Of a stretch of 64,000 nt of DNA, positions 37,204 to 47,703 are shown piece after piece. The DNA is from Epithemia pelagica. Lineage: Eukaryota > Bacillariophyta > Bacillariophyceae > Surirellales > Surirellaceae. The first letter of the stretch is position 1. Each line of letters opens with the position of its first letter. The stretch lies in the NCBI GenBank assembly GCA_946965045.2, contig OX337229.1, positions 5,952,001 to 6,016,000 on the forward strand. Reading direction: 5' to 3'. Position numbers and translations under genes: made by a program. The notes beneath the pieces were generated by a model. It was given only the letters and a program-made list of their open reading frames with translations. It did no database searches and was not told the origin of the DNA.

Positions 37204-40033
37204 ATGGACGTGTCTCGAGATTCGACCATGACGCGACGTCGGCAGCGTACTACTACTACTAGTATTCCTCCATGGATCTGGGCCTTGTTCGTAGTGGCCG
37301 TATGGGCGATTGTTCCAACCAAGGGGGTGGAAGCATTTCCCCATCTGGTTCCACGACGACGACCGTTGTGTTCCCAAGAAGGAAGAGTCTGGGAATCTTG
37401 TCGTCGTCCCTTGCACAACAACAACAACCGGATAAAGAATCAGGGGCACTGAAAAAAGAGCTCGATGCTGCGAAAGCGCTCCTCAGTGTCGACGAGTATT
37501 CCTTGCTGGAAAAATTGATTCAAAATCCAGACGCCGACATTGCCAATGTTATCGGCGTCTGGATTTTGAATCAATTTTTCCAGCAAGGAATACTCGATAG
37601 TCGTAGCATCGACAATGAGGGCAGCAGCAGCTGCAGCAGTGCCAGTGACGTAAATGTTCACAGCAGAGCAAACGTCGACCAACCCTTGAGTTACCAAGAT
37701 TTTCTAGCCTATGTGTTGAATGCTCTGGTGGACGACAAAAAGTGGATGAATCTGGATTCCGTTATTGTTGACAGGAGACGTTTATTTGTAGCAAAGGAAT
37801 ATGGGTCAGCAGAGAAACTCTTGGTGGCGGCAACCGATACGACCGTCGAAGGAGAAAGAATAATAGTGGCTTTTGAGAGCAATGAAAACAAACTAGACTT
37901 TTGCTTCTATCGAGACAAAGACGACTACACCAGGTACACCGCCGACAAGGCACTGGGCCGAATCAAGGGAAACAGGGACGAATTCAAGAAATTTTGCGAG
38001 TCGCAGCTCCTACCTATCCAAGATAGCGATAAGAATGGCGTTCTCCCCACAAGAAGGACCTACGTTCAAGTCCATGGCGTCAATGAATTTGACAATCTAG
38101 ACAGCGACATTCAAAAAGACAAATCGTATGCGTTGGTGGTGGCGGGAGAAAGCGGCAGTGCTAAATCAGTATTTTCTTGCCTTGAATCAATGGAGCGTGG
38201 TTTTATCCCTATATACATGTTGCTACGCTTGCGGAAAAACAAAAGGGAGAACGAGGGAGAGGACAAGAAAGGGGACGAAGAATTCAAGAAGGAGGAGACA
38301 GGAGAAGAAAAGAACCAGATGGGGCACGATGTTTCCGAGGTCTACGCCAGGAAACCAGAAAGCGAGTTTAATGGCAGGAAACCAAACAATAAGTTTCCAC
38401 ACATACATAAGTTTTTGCAGGGGGTCCTAAACGTTCACAAAGAAAAGAGCAGCAATCATATTGATGTCATCTATAGCTTGAAGACCAAGCTCAACGTATC
38501 ACGAAACAACTGGGCGAGGGAGATTCTCAAATGCGCTTTCGAGCAATTTTGTGATGGCGATGCAAACGCCCAGTCATGGAGCGAAGGTCGTTGGTCGAGT
38601 GATGCATTGCCAAGTAAGGTTGCACTGATTCTTGATGAGGCAACGGATATTGATCTGGTCGAGGGCTTGATTGACACTGTGAGGCAGACGTACCGCGAGA
38701 TGGATGGTTTAGTCAAGGAACGTATCATTCTGGTCCTGGTGGGCACTGATATGGATTTAATCTGTGATGGCAATCAGGTAGGAACGAACCCTGCCTATAG
38801 TAGGCTAATTCGAATGAAAGGACCAGATCTGCAGCATCTTGAAAAGACAGGCGTGATAAAACCAGAAATAAGTCGGGCAGTATCCAACGGGCTGTTCACT
38901 CGAGTTCTCCAGAGCAACTCAAGAATGCTCTTTAGAGGGATCCTCCCCGTTCTTCGGCAAGGTTTTCACTCAGTCGACGGTGACTTTGATCCTCAAACAA
39001 AGTCAAGACGATACGAAGAAAGACTGAAAGCCATCGCATCGTTTGGCCCACTCATGGATTACGGGGTCAGGTTCTTTGTCACCCAGAATATTATGGGTGA
39101 CTTGTCCTCGAATAGGCGGGTTGAGTTGTTGGCCGAATCCTTTGTGTATCATCTCTCGACGGCGATTGGAGCACCATTCAGAGAGAACACGCAGCTGTCT
39201 CGAGAATTCGACAGATTGAGCTAGAGAAAGTGAAAAACCTCAGGAAGCCTTCAAACGAGATCTTCAAAGTGGGCCAGGGCCTTGCTGTCAAGTCCGGTAC
39301 CTCAGCAGCTCTCAAATACATGTCCTGTTTTGGTTTAACCTGTCCTATCCGACCTTCATTTGGCAATGAGTTGGAAGAGTTGACAGCTTTACATTACCAG
39401 CGTTTAATGGAAATTCAAGGCTATTGCCCGCGGCGTGTCACACTACGGTATGCATGGCCACCCAAGTCCAACAAACGTGATGGCAGTATTACCGACGCGG
39501 TTATCAATGATCTGAAAGAGAAGCTAGCAAAGCAATCGGAGATGGAGCTGCCTAACCTTTCGGTCGGACAAGAAGATGGTCGGGAGTGCATTGTCTTTTC
39601 CCAAGGAACAGCTTCTGCGCAAGGTGGGGTTGTCCTTGCTCTTCTTTTCGACAACAAGAGCAAGACCGGTGAGCTAGTGACGATTCAATGCAAACATCAT
39701 AGAACAATGGCGGGTGCAGAAAAAATTAAATCCTGGTGGGCGTCCCTCGGAATTTCATTTCAAAACAACGATTCCAGCCCCAAAGTTGGTAAAGCTGGAC
39801 ACTCTTACACTGATTTGGAGGCCCTGTGCACTTTGTTGCAGGCAAGATTACGGCAAGAGCATCATTCGGCAACACTATCTCTCGGTGATCGCATCATGGC
39901 GTGCAGCTTCCGCGAACCGCCTGATGCAGAATTCCCTATTCCCGATTACAAGCACGCCCCTGTTTGGTTTCGTGAAATGTTGGAACCGACCATATCCACC
40001 TTTCAACTCCGTGACGCCGAGGAGGAGAACTAG
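37204..40033 (+). pseudogene. Gene A copy 5: most complete, presequence + Crinkler-like NTPase + nuclease-like domain
   Basis: The only copy lacking the 13-bp duplication, so presequence-proximal and NTPase parts would join. It is broken elsewhere: one T is missing in GCATTTTCC near 37337 (presequence frameshift), and an AG dinucleotide is inserted near 39180 (frame ends at 39224; continues at 39230-40033). Walker A is GESGSAKS as in copy 2. Unlike copies 1-3 it continues past the boundary into a C-terminal domain of about 150 residues with strands VVLALLFDNK and ELVTIQCKHH, the Asp..(Gln)xCysLys pattern of PD-(D/E)XK-fold nucleases in Crinkler-type proteins. Alternatively short introns could bypass the lesions, but no suitable splice sites are evident. 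Confidence 0.75.
37493..37596. repeat. Perfect 45-bp inverted repeat inside gene A copy 5
   Basis: Arms 37493-37537 and 37552-37596 are perfectly complementary with a 14-base spacer whose own centre (CATTG-C-CAATG) pairs further. It lies fully within coding sequence. Confidence 0.95.
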
Positions 40034-40555
40034 GTTCGAAGGTGAGGAAGTGTGAGGAAGAATCTTTTTGAAACTCAACGACATAGTTCACGGAGCATGA
40101 ATACGTGTGTGGTGTTACTAAGGTGTTTCATACGGTTGGAAATTTTCACATTGTCTTCGGGGTTCAGGGGGCAACTGTTGCAGCGACAGCTGGAGCATGC
40201 ACAGTATAGTTTATTGGCCGTCACACAAGTTTTGGATGCGATACGAGTTGGGATCGTATCCATTCAATTGCAAGGGATCGACCGTGGCCCAGGGTAAGGA
40301 TTCCGCATAGGACAAGCGTCGTGTTGTCGTAGTTGTTGTGGTTGGGGACGACGATGACGACGACAAGGCGGTCTCGACCATCGACCAATGTTTCAACAAC
40401 AGATCTATTTGGATGATGCGATTATGATGATTGGTGCGTCAAAGAGGGGCCCCCTTTTTTAGCGACCTATTTGTAATCGCTGTTAGGTCGTGTACAAGAC
40501 CCGAGCTGACGTTTGCGCAGTTTTTTGTTCTCATCTTTTGTTCGATGAAAAGAGA
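40034..40555. promoter_or_regulatory. Upstream region of the metallophosphatase, homologous to the gene A upstream block
   Basis: From about 40390 (CAACAACAGATCTATT) to the start codon, this region aligns with 20364-20499 plus 20769-20777 and with 28035-28192 in the tandem units, but has no SINE: the spot where the SINE sits in the units reads TCTTTTGTTCGATGAA. It is therefore the apparent empty-site paralogue and presumably carries the original promoter. 40034-40390 shows nothing recognisable. Confidence 0.6.
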
Positions 40556-42478
40556 ATGGCGGTGTCTCGAGATTCGACCATGACGCGACGCCGTCAGCGT
40601 GCTACTATTCGTAGGATGGTTCCTCCATGGATTTGGGCCGTGCTAGTAGTGGCCTTGTGGGCGGTTGCTCCAAACAATGCTTGTTGGGGGGTGGAAGCAT
40701 TTTCCCCATCCGGTTCCACGACGACGACCGTTGTGGTCCCAAGGAGTCTGGGAATCTTGTCGTCGTCCCATGCACAACAACAACCACAAGAACCACCACC
40801 ACCACCACAAGACGACGACAATGACGACGCCTATGACATTTCCGATTCGTGGTCCTTGATTGTGTTGGGAGATTTGCACATGGAAGATGACATGACACTC
40901 CATGAACAAGCACGTGAGGATTGTCTCCGGGCGTTGGACGAATTGTCCTTGTGGGTGTCGTCGCCAAGCAACAACAACAAGAACCAACCGGAGAACCACG
41001 ATCGTCCGGAACAACGACGGACTGTCCGAGACATTCTTCCCCAACTCTTACAAAGGAAAGCGGGTGATTTGTCCTTGGAGCAATTGCAATTGTTGCTGGC
41101 CCATCAACAACAGGTGGCATCGGGTGACGATCCGGCCTTGTTGCAAAGTTGTTTGGTTTCCTTGGGTGATTTGGGTCGCAAGGACATTCGACACCAACCC
41201 GGCGATGCCGGTACGACGCAATCCTTTGAGCAGGCGAAGGAGTTTTTGAATGGATTTGGTCTCCCCTACGAATTGGTGAGTGGCAATCACGATTTGGAAG
41301 GCTTGGATGAATTTGACAGTGACGCTGCCAATTTACAGGCGTGGATGGACTGTTTTGACAAGCCGACACCCCAATTTTGTCGCTATATTGGGGACAAGAC
41401 CGTCTTGTTGGGCTTGTCGACGGTACGGTTTCGGGACGCGCCGTATTCGTCGCACGAAGTCCATGTCGACGACAAACAACTCGATTGGTTTGTCGAAACA
41501 GTAAAAGCTCATCCCGCCGAAAAAGGATGGAAAGTCTTGGTCTTTTCCCATGCTCCCATTACCGGCAGTGGATTGCGTGTGTTGCAAAATGTCCATGTCA
41601 CGAATGGATGTGCCTGGCTCAATCATTGTTCCCCGGCCGATACACGCAATCTCTTTCATCGCCTCGTGGAACTTCATCCACAAATCAAATTGTGGTGTTC
41701 GGGTCATTTCCATTTGAGTCAAGAGTTTCCCAATTCCATTTCCACTAGAGGATCCTGTACCTTTTGTCAAGTCGGTGTCATGGGTCCAGCCAGTACGCGC
41801 GATGGGACACGACAAACTCGCATCGTACGAGGGTGTCGCAGTGGCATGCAAATTTATACCGTCCAACATCATTTTGTGAATCATCGTAATGACAACGACG
41901 GCGACGACAACACAAAAGATCAGCACGACACCACAAACTGGCTTCGATTGGATGCCGATATTGATTTCATCACGGGCAAGGTTGTGCGATATCCGCCCTC
42001 CTCCAACGTCGACAACAAGGACGCGACGACGACGACCAAATGGTTCCAAGCCTATACACCGCGTCAAGAAGATGGCTGCTACTTGGAAACCACCAGTGGC
42101 AATGCCGCCATTGTGGATACCGATGCCTCCAAAGTGTGTTGGTGGCACATGAAGGATGGACAAGTCTTGGGGTTGCATCAAGGACAGTTGGTCGAATACG
42201 ATGCCGAAACCTTGTCCCCCCTGGGCATTGTCTTGACCCACGACGAATTGAAAAGTAGTGGAGGACCAAGACAAAAACAAGTTGTCGTGGTGGAACAGGG
42301 AACCGTCTTGGCCGTCATTGACAAGGTCGACGACAAGATTCAAGTCATTCATCCCAATGATGATGGTTCCTATTGGCGCAAAGTACAACGCAACAAAAAG
42401 GTACGACAAGAGGAAAAGGCTCGTGAAGCCGTCGCTCAAAGTTGGCTTCAACAACAACAACAACAACTTCAACAATAA
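40556..42478 (+). CDS. Calcineurin-like metallophosphoesterase with signal/plastid-type presequence
   Basis: 640 residues from the ATG at 40556, which matches the gene A start (M-x-VSRDSTMTRRRQR). A signal anchor (PPWIWAVLVVALWAVAP) is followed by GVEA-FSPSG with Phe at the predicted +1, as in diatom plastid targeting. The five metallophosphatase blocks are all present: GDLH (105-108), GDLG (about 204), GNHD (243-246), FSHAP (about 331) and GHFH (382-385), supplying the dinuclear metal ligands. The C-terminal 200 residues include Asp-rich low complexity and Trp-rich segments (KVCWWHMKDGQVLGL). Substrate unknown. It looks intact and single copy, and is the likely donor of the 5' end of gene A. 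Confidence 0.85.
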   Translation: MAVSRDSTMTRRRQRATIRRMVPPWIWAVLVVALWAVAPNNACWGVEAFSPSGSTTTTVVVPRSLGILSSSHAQQQPQEPPPPPQDDDNDDAYDISDSWSLIVLGDLHMEDDMTLHEQAREDCLRALDELSLWVSSPSNNNKNQPENHDRPEQRRTVRDILPQLLQRKAGDLSLEQLQLLLAHQQQVASGDDPALLQSCLVSLGDLGRKDIRHQPGDAGTTQSFEQAKEFLNGFGLPYELVSGNHDLEGLDEFDSDAANLQAWMDCFDKPTPQFCRYIGDKTVLLGLSTVRFRDAPYSSHEVHVDDKQLDWFVETVKAHPAEKGWKVLVFSHAPITGSGLRVLQNVHVTNGCAWLNHCSPADTRNLFHRLVELHPQIKLWCSGHFHLSQEFPNSISTRGSCTFCQVGVMGPASTRDGTRQTRIVRGCRSGMQIYTVQHHFVNHRNDNDGDDNTKDQHDTTNWLRLDADIDFITGKVVRYPPSSNVDNKDATTTTKWFQAYTPRQEDGCYLETTSGNAAIVDTDASKVCWWHMKDGQVLGLHQGQLVEYDAETLSPLGIVLTHDELKSSGGPRQKQVVVVEQGTVLAVIDKVDDKIQVIHPNDDGSYWRKVQRNKKVRQEEKAREAVAQSWLQQQQQQLQQ

Positions 42479-42737
42479 CAAGGACTCTCTGATACTCGAA
42501 CGAATAATAGAGGTAGACCCATATCTTCATTGTAATAATCTATAGGAGTAATAGTCTACTCCTAGATGCCTTCCAATGGAATAGCAGTATATTGTAGCTC
42601 ATCGAAAACTCAACATTGTCACGGAACTTTTGTGCGACTCGCTGGAGAACAGAAAAAAGAACAGTCGTGTCATTCTCATTTCGAGACTTCGCAAGACGAG
42701 AATCTTTTCTGCTCTACGAGAGAGAGAGACAGGGTAA

Positions 42738-43372
42738 ATGTCCCTCGCCAGAACAACCACCACCATGAGCAAGTGTGTCTTTCGAGGACTTCTAGCATTG
42801 AACCGCTCCAGCCCAGGTAGACTGATGCGGCTCCCAGCGTCACGGTTGCCAATGGCGGCAACTGGTTGGAGATTTAAGAGTTCGTCGTCGTCGATACCCA
42901 ACGAGTCGAATATCACGGTACGTAGTTTACAGTCCACCACACAGGGTTGGTCAAGAGACTTGATTTCCGCCTTTTGCTCTAACACCTTGATTTATAGTAT
43001 TCCGGAGGTCAGGCCATGGAGGGTCAGGGTGGTTTTTATGGATCCGGCGGTGCCCGAGCCACAACGGAGGATTTGGGTTCGACGGATGGCCGGAACATGG
43101 TCTTGGCTGTGGCGGGCGATGTGCAAACGATTAGTGATACCATGGACGAAGTCGAGCGACTGGAAAGTTTGTTGCAAGAATCATCGTCTCAAGAAACGGT
43201 CGTGACGACCAAATCGATTGAACTCAAGGCATCCATTAAAAAACTCTTGACGGCCCATGAATTTGCCGATGCCTTGAATCGACTCGAAGTGGAAGGAGCA
43301 CCCGTCTGGGGCTTGTCCACGGATGAACGAGAAATGATTGTCTTGGCACGAGAAAAAATGACCAATTCCTAA
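42738..43372 (+). CDS. Small mitochondrial-type protein of unknown function, two exons
   Basis: Exon 1 is 42738-42917, exon 2 42998-43372. The intron of 80 bp starts GTACGT (42918) and ends TTATAG (42997), phase 0, and joins ...ESNIT to YSGGQAMEGQGG. The 184-residue product starts with a Ser/Arg-rich presequence (MSKCVFRGLLALNRSSPGRLMRLP..., second Met at 42765) resembling a mitochondrial targeting signal, then a Gly-rich segment (GGFYGSGGAR) and an acidic helical part (DEVERLESLLQESS). I do not recognise the family. Confidence 0.6.
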
Positions 43373-43631
43373 ACCAAACAAACGTATGGCAGGAGCACCA
43401 GTCGACTCTGGTATTTTGTTGCCGTTGCTTTGAACACTTGTCTCCTATTCTGGATCCGTGCCATCATTTCTACACCAATCGTCGTCCTGTACAAACCCTC
43501 TGGTATTGCTTGCTGTGCGACTTGTTGTGCCTCCACAGGTACGATTTCATCATGACGTTCGCCAAGAAACGATTCATCTCCAGTTGCAAACTAATAAATC
43601 TCTGTCTCGTCTCTCTGTTATACTGTTATTA

Positions 43632-44402
43632 TCATATGACATGAAACGATTCCACTGCCGCGTCCATTTCTGCTTGCACTGTGGCATAGTCTCCTTCTTT
43701 GCATTGGGCTGTAAGGGCATAGAGCATTTGTTGTTGAATGTAAAATTTGGTCACAAAACGTTTGTCGCCTCGTTTTCCCGTACTCAAATAATTGAGCACA
43801 TAAAAGGCATTGTTGGGTGCCGCCACGGGATCTTTCATCAAGGTCACTTCAAAGACACCATCGCGATTGACTTCGGCCAGAACCACCTTGGCCGCCACTT
43901 CTTCGGGAGTGCCAAATGAGGCCAGCGAGGCAATCCGCACCGGGTCGACGGTAATCCCATATTGATATCCTGCAAGTGTGGAACTCTTGAAATTGACTTC
44001 GTCCAAATGTGTTTTCAACGGTTTGTTGGAAGGAGCTTCAAACGACGTGGGAACTTGAAACTCGAACCCGTATTGGTTCGTTTGTTTTTGGTACTTGGTA
44101 GTGGTTTCGGCGGCGTGTCCTTGGCCTGGCCAACTGGCAATCATCCATGATGATGCTGCTGCTACAGTTGACCAGTAGATTCCAAACGCTCGACGAGACA
44201 CCAGTTCACTGTGGTTCTCCGTCCCATGTGGTGGTGTGGAGTGTAGTACCACTTTTGTGGTTGTCACGGGTGGTGCCCTGCCATTTCGCAAGGGTCTTTG
44301 CGGTTCCTCCCCACCGAGCGCAAAGGATGCCGCTACCGCAGGATCCAAGACGATTGCACACCAGACGAACACCAGAAATAAAACTCTTGCTTCCACCTTC
44401 AT
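43632..44402 (-). CDS. PsbP-like thylakoid lumen protein with tripartite targeting
   Basis: 256 residues. Three targeting elements can be read in order: signal peptide (MKVEARVLFLVFVWCAIVL, 1-19), plastid motif VAA-SFAL (about 23-29), and a twin-arginine lumen signal SRRAFGIYWSTVAAASSWMI (69-88) ending GHA-AE near 97. The mature part (YGFEFQVPTSFEAP..., YQYGITVDPVRI..SLASFGTPEEVA, FEVTLMKD, FYVLNYL, DKRFVTKFYIQQQMLYALTAQ) follows the PsbP fold of extrinsic photosystem II proteins and their paralogues. It is likely a PPD/PPL-type assembly factor rather than PsbP itself. It is convergent with the upstream small gene (259 bp between ends). Confidence 0.85.
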   Translation of the reverse strand: MKVEARVLFLVFVWCAIVLDPAVAASFALGGEEPQRPLRNGRAPPVTTTKVVLHSTPPHGTENHSELVSRRAFGIYWSTVAAASSWMIASWPGQGHAAETTTKYQKQTNQYGFEFQVPTSFEAPSNKPLKTHLDEVNFKSSTLAGYQYGITVDPVRIASLASFGTPEEVAAKVVLAEVNRDGVFEVTLMKDPVAAPNNAFYVLNYLSTGKRGDKRFVTKFYIQQQMLYALTAQCKEGDYATVQAEMDAAVESFHVI

Positions 44403-44873
44403 AGTGTTACTGCTTCACATCCGAGTTCCAGGTCTTCCAAGGCCATTGTCGGGGATGATGATGTGCCGCCAAGGAGAATCTAAGATCACTCCTAAGCGTC
44501 TCTTTTTTGATTTTCAATAGATGATATATTATGGGTTAATAATTAGAAGGCTAGAAAGTATTAGTTTATGCGACTCATCCGTCGTTTGGACTCGGAAGTT
44601 CGTCATTGAACTGCGTCACTCCAAGATTTCAGAAAGTGATGCACAGGTCACCTGTGGAGCCATCATCTTTCGGTTTTTGGTTTGCGGAAGACGCCATTTT
44701 TCTGCGCTTGTTTGTGGGAGATTGATTGCGAGTACGTATCTATCTGAGTCTCTTTTGAGTGTCGAGAGAGAAAGAGAACAGGGACAGATCAGCAGAACGA
44801 AAACGACAACGCATTTTGGAAAACACACACAAAGTGAGAGACCAATCCATATATTATAGTATACTTTGGCATC
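44403..44873. promoter_or_regulatory. Divergent upstream region of PsbP-like and phytoene desaturase genes
   Basis: 470 bp separating two divergently transcribed plastid-protein genes, which could be co-regulated. TATATTAT occurs near 44853, about 20 bp before the desaturase ATG, so it is more likely leader than TATA box. No defined light-responsive motif could be assigned. Confidence 0.4.
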
Positions 44874-46715
44874 ATGAAGTGGACGTTGGGAGCCGTATTC
44901 GCCGCCCTCTTGGCTGGCAGTGTTTCGGCCTTTGCGCCGCACACCCCCGTCTCGACCAAGTCCTTCACATCCAACAACAACAACAAGAATGCTTTGGTGA
45001 TGCGTGATTTCCCCAAGCCCAATGTGGAAGACACGGACAATTATCGGTTGTACGAACAATTGTCCAAATCCTTTTCCACCACACTCCAAGCGCCTACGCC
45101 CAACAAGAAAAAGGTGGCCATTATTGGCGGTGGCTTGTCTGGATTGGCCTGTGCCAAGTACTTGGTCGATGCCGGTCACGAACCGACCGTCTACGAGGCT
45201 CGGGATGTTTTGGGGGGCAAGGTTTCGGCCTGGCAAGACGAAGATGGCGATTGGATTGAAACGGGTCTCCACATTTTCTTTGGCGCCTACCCCAATATGA
45301 TGAATTTGTTTAGCGAATTGGGCATTCACGATCGATTGCAATGGAAGGTGCACAAAATGATTTTTGCCATGCAAGAATTGCCGGGCGAATTCACCACTTT
45401 TGACTTTATCCCCGGCATTCCGGCTCCCTTCAACTTTGGGTTGGCCATTTTGCTCAATCAAAAAATGCTGACGCTACAAGAAAAGTTGCAAACGGCGCCG
45501 CCGCTCTTGCCCATGTTGGTCCGCGGCCAAGAGTTTATTGACGAACAAGACGAATTGTCCGTGTTGGATTTTATGCGCAAATACGGCATGCCGGAACGGA
45601 TCAATACCGAAGTCTTTATTTCCATGGCCAAGGCGTTGGATTTTATTGATCCTGACAAATTGAGCATGACCGTGGTCTTGACCGCCATGAACCGCTTCCT
45701 CAATGAAGACAATGGATTGCAAATGGCCTTTTTGGATGGCAATCAGCCCGACCGCCTGTGTGCTCCCATGGTCGAGCACATTGAAGCGCGTGGAGGCAAG
45801 GTCTTGCTCAATTCGCCCATCAAGGAAATTGTCACCAATGACGACGGATCCATTCAACACTTGAAATTGCGGAGTGGCGAGAAGATTGTGGCGGACGAAT
45901 ACGTTTCGGCCATGCCGGTGGACATTGTCAAACGCATGATTCCCAAAAATTGGCAAAGCATGCCGTACTTTCGACAATTTGATGAATTGGAAGGGATTCC
46001 GGTCATTAACTTGCACATGTGGTTTGATCGCAAACTCCAATCGGTCGATCACTTGTGTTTTTCCCGTTCCCCCCTCTTGTCCGTCTATGCCGATATGAGT
46101 ACCACGTGCAAAGAATACGCGGACGATGAAGCGAGCATGTTGGAATTGGTCTTTGCGCCCTGCAGTCCCTTGGCGGGTGGCAACGTGAATTGGATTTCCA
46201 AGAGCGACGAGGAAATTATTGATGCCACCATGGGCGAATTGGCCCGTTTGTTTCCGACGGAAATTGCCGCCGATCCCGCCTGGCCGGCCACGGCCAATCA
46301 AGGTCCGCAGGGACAGGCCAAATTGCGCAAATATGCCGTGGTCAAGGTCCCGCGATCAGTCTATGCCGCCATTCCCGGTCGCAACAAGTACCGGCCCAGT
46401 CAAACGACGCCCATTCCCAATTTGACCATGGCCGGCGATTGGACGTCGCAAAAGTTTTTGGGATCCATGGAGGGAGCCGTCTTGGGTGGTAAATTGGCTG
46501 CCGAAGTGGTGTGCAAAAAAGCCTTGGGATTGGAATTGGACGAAATCAAGGAAATTCAAGCCCATGTCGTCGAGGCGGCGGCCGACCATGTACCCAAGGA
46601 ACCACTGGGAGTCAAGGGTGAAGGTGCCATTGCCTTTGGTGGCGGTGCGACACTGAAAAAGAAGGATGAAACGCTCTTGAGAGAAATTGATCCGAAACAA
46701 TTCGCCGAAGCCTAA
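44874..46715 (+). CDS. PDS: Phytoene desaturase (15-cis-phytoene desaturase), plastid
   Basis: 613 residues, no intron. Signal peptide MKWTLGAVFAALLAGSVS followed by the diatom plastid motif SVSAFAP (17-22). The FAD-binding Rossmann motif is VAIIGGGLSGLACA (81-94), and the C-terminal FAD-contact motif is TMAGDWTSQKFLGSMEGAV (about 518-536). Between them are typical PDS blocks (GLHIFFGAYPN, YGMPERINTEVFISMAKALD, CAPMVEHIEARGGKV). The enzyme introduces two double bonds into phytoene to give zeta-carotene, using plastoquinone as electron acceptor, at the plastid membrane, and commits flux to fucoxanthin and other carotenoids. Length and motifs match the plant/cyanobacterial CrtP type rather than bacterial CrtI. 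Confidence 0.97.
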   Translation: MKWTLGAVFAALLAGSVSAFAPHTPVSTKSFTSNNNNKNALVMRDFPKPNVEDTDNYRLYEQLSKSFSTTLQAPTPNKKKVAIIGGGLSGLACAKYLVDAGHEPTVYEARDVLGGKVSAWQDEDGDWIETGLHIFFGAYPNMMNLFSELGIHDRLQWKVHKMIFAMQELPGEFTTFDFIPGIPAPFNFGLAILLNQKMLTLQEKLQTAPPLLPMLVRGQEFIDEQDELSVLDFMRKYGMPERINTEVFISMAKALDFIDPDKLSMTVVLTAMNRFLNEDNGLQMAFLDGNQPDRLCAPMVEHIEARGGKVLLNSPIKEIVTNDDGSIQHLKLRSGEKIVADEYVSAMPVDIVKRMIPKNWQSMPYFRQFDELEGIPVINLHMWFDRKLQSVDHLCFSRSPLLSVYADMSTTCKEYADDEASMLELVFAPCSPLAGGNVNWISKSDEEIIDATMGELARLFPTEIAADPAWPATANQGPQGQAKLRKYAVVKVPRSVYAAIPGRNKYRPSQTTPIPNLTMAGDWTSQKFLGSMEGAVLGGKLAAEVVCKKALGLELDEIKEIQAHVVEAAADHVPKEPLGVKGEGAIAFGGGATLKKKDETLLREIDPKQFAEA

Positions 46716-46875
46716 ACGAGAAACGTCTCTATACGGAACTGAATCATACTCATTAAATAATACTATCCATTCAACCTTGGTCCTCTCTCGAATCAGCAAT
46801 AGGACAGAGTCATACCTAGAAACCACGGCTACTGGATTACGCTATAGCACTATAGATACGTTTGTAGCATGTGTT

Positions 46876-47577
46876 TTATGCCAGTTCGACCGTGGCACCC
46901 ACAGCTTCGAGTTTGGCCTTGAGTTCATTGGCTTGATCGGGTTTTAAATCCTTCTTGACAATTTTGGGCAAGCCTTCGACGAGTTCCTTGGCTTCTTTTA
47001 ATCCCAATCCAGCAATGGACCGAACTTCCTTGATGACCTTGATTTTGGATTTGGCCTCAAACCCCGTCAATTTCAATTCCAGCAATTGGGGTTCGGCTTG
47101 GGCGGATGCTGACGCATCGCTGCTTCCACTGCTTTCGGCATCGGCGGCCGGATCTTCACCGTCCATGATTCGCGTATCGGCTTCGACAATTTTGACAATT
47201 TGTCGTCGATCCTTGTCCGTCAAGTGCCGTCCCATGCGTCGATTCAATTCTTCGACAAACATGCTGGATTGAAAAATGTCGAGCCACAAAATTTTGTGAA
47301 ACAACCGATCCACCTTTTGCACTTGTTCCACCGTTAATTGATGCTGGGCTTCGGTCGTGGCCAAGGGAGGTTTCGGTCGATTCTCATTGTCACTCATTAC
47401 TGGAGGCGACAATGACGAGTCGGTAGGAGTTGTCGTCGTATCCGGAGCTGCGGCGGATGCCGTGCTTTGGAATCGCACATGATGATTCTTCTTCTTATTC
47501 GAATGGCTGTCGTGTCCAGAGGGTCTCGCAGCACCTGCCTTGTTCCATGACGTGGACAAGGGTCGGAGCCGCTTCAT
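46876..47577 (-). CDS. Mitochondrial-type ribosomal protein bL12 (L7/L12 C-terminal domain), paralogue 1
   Basis: Start at 47577 ([11 protein letters not shown]) gives a short basic presequence; the frame is open to an ATG at 47703 ([10 protein letters not shown]...), an alternative start. An N-terminal helical region ([20 protein letters not shown]) corresponds to the dimerisation part. An acidic Ser/Ala hinge is followed by the classic C-terminal domain: [32 protein letters not shown], ...[14 protein letters not shown]. bL12 forms the ribosomal stalk that recruits translation factors. The R-rich Ser/Thr N-terminus and extra length fit a mitochondrial protein. Confidence 0.85.
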   Translation of the reverse strand: MKRLRPLSTSWNKAGAARPSGHDSHSNKKKNHHVRFQSTASAAAPDTTTTPTDSSLSPPVMSDNENRPKPPLATTEAQHQLTVEQVQKVDRLFHKILWLDIFQSSMFVEELNRRMGRHLTDKDRRQIVKIVEADTRIMDGEDPAADAESSGSSDASASAQAEPQLLELKLTGFEAKSKIKVIKEVRSIAGLGLKEAKELVEGLPKIVKKDLKPDQANELKAKLEAVGATVELA

Positions 47578-47703
47578 GGCCGTGATGCTGGGTGCACTCC
47601 CATTGGTATGATAGCAATAATTATATGAAGAGCCCCGCAAGACGAATGGGCCCACGTAGCGGCATGGATTGGTACACCGACGAGACAGGGAGTGGTACAC
47701 CAT

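Noticed and set aside
40075-40399. Small minus-strand frames between gene A copy 5 and the metallophosphatase
   Set aside because: Short, low-complexity or Cys-rich without pattern, and partly within the duplicated upstream block.
41333-42481. 382-codon open frame antisense to the metallophosphatase
   Set aside because: It mirrors the biased codons of the sense gene, which has all five metallophosphatase motifs.
45474-46301. 275-codon open frame antisense to phytoene desaturase
   Set aside because: Shadow of the strongly biased sense gene; no domain features.
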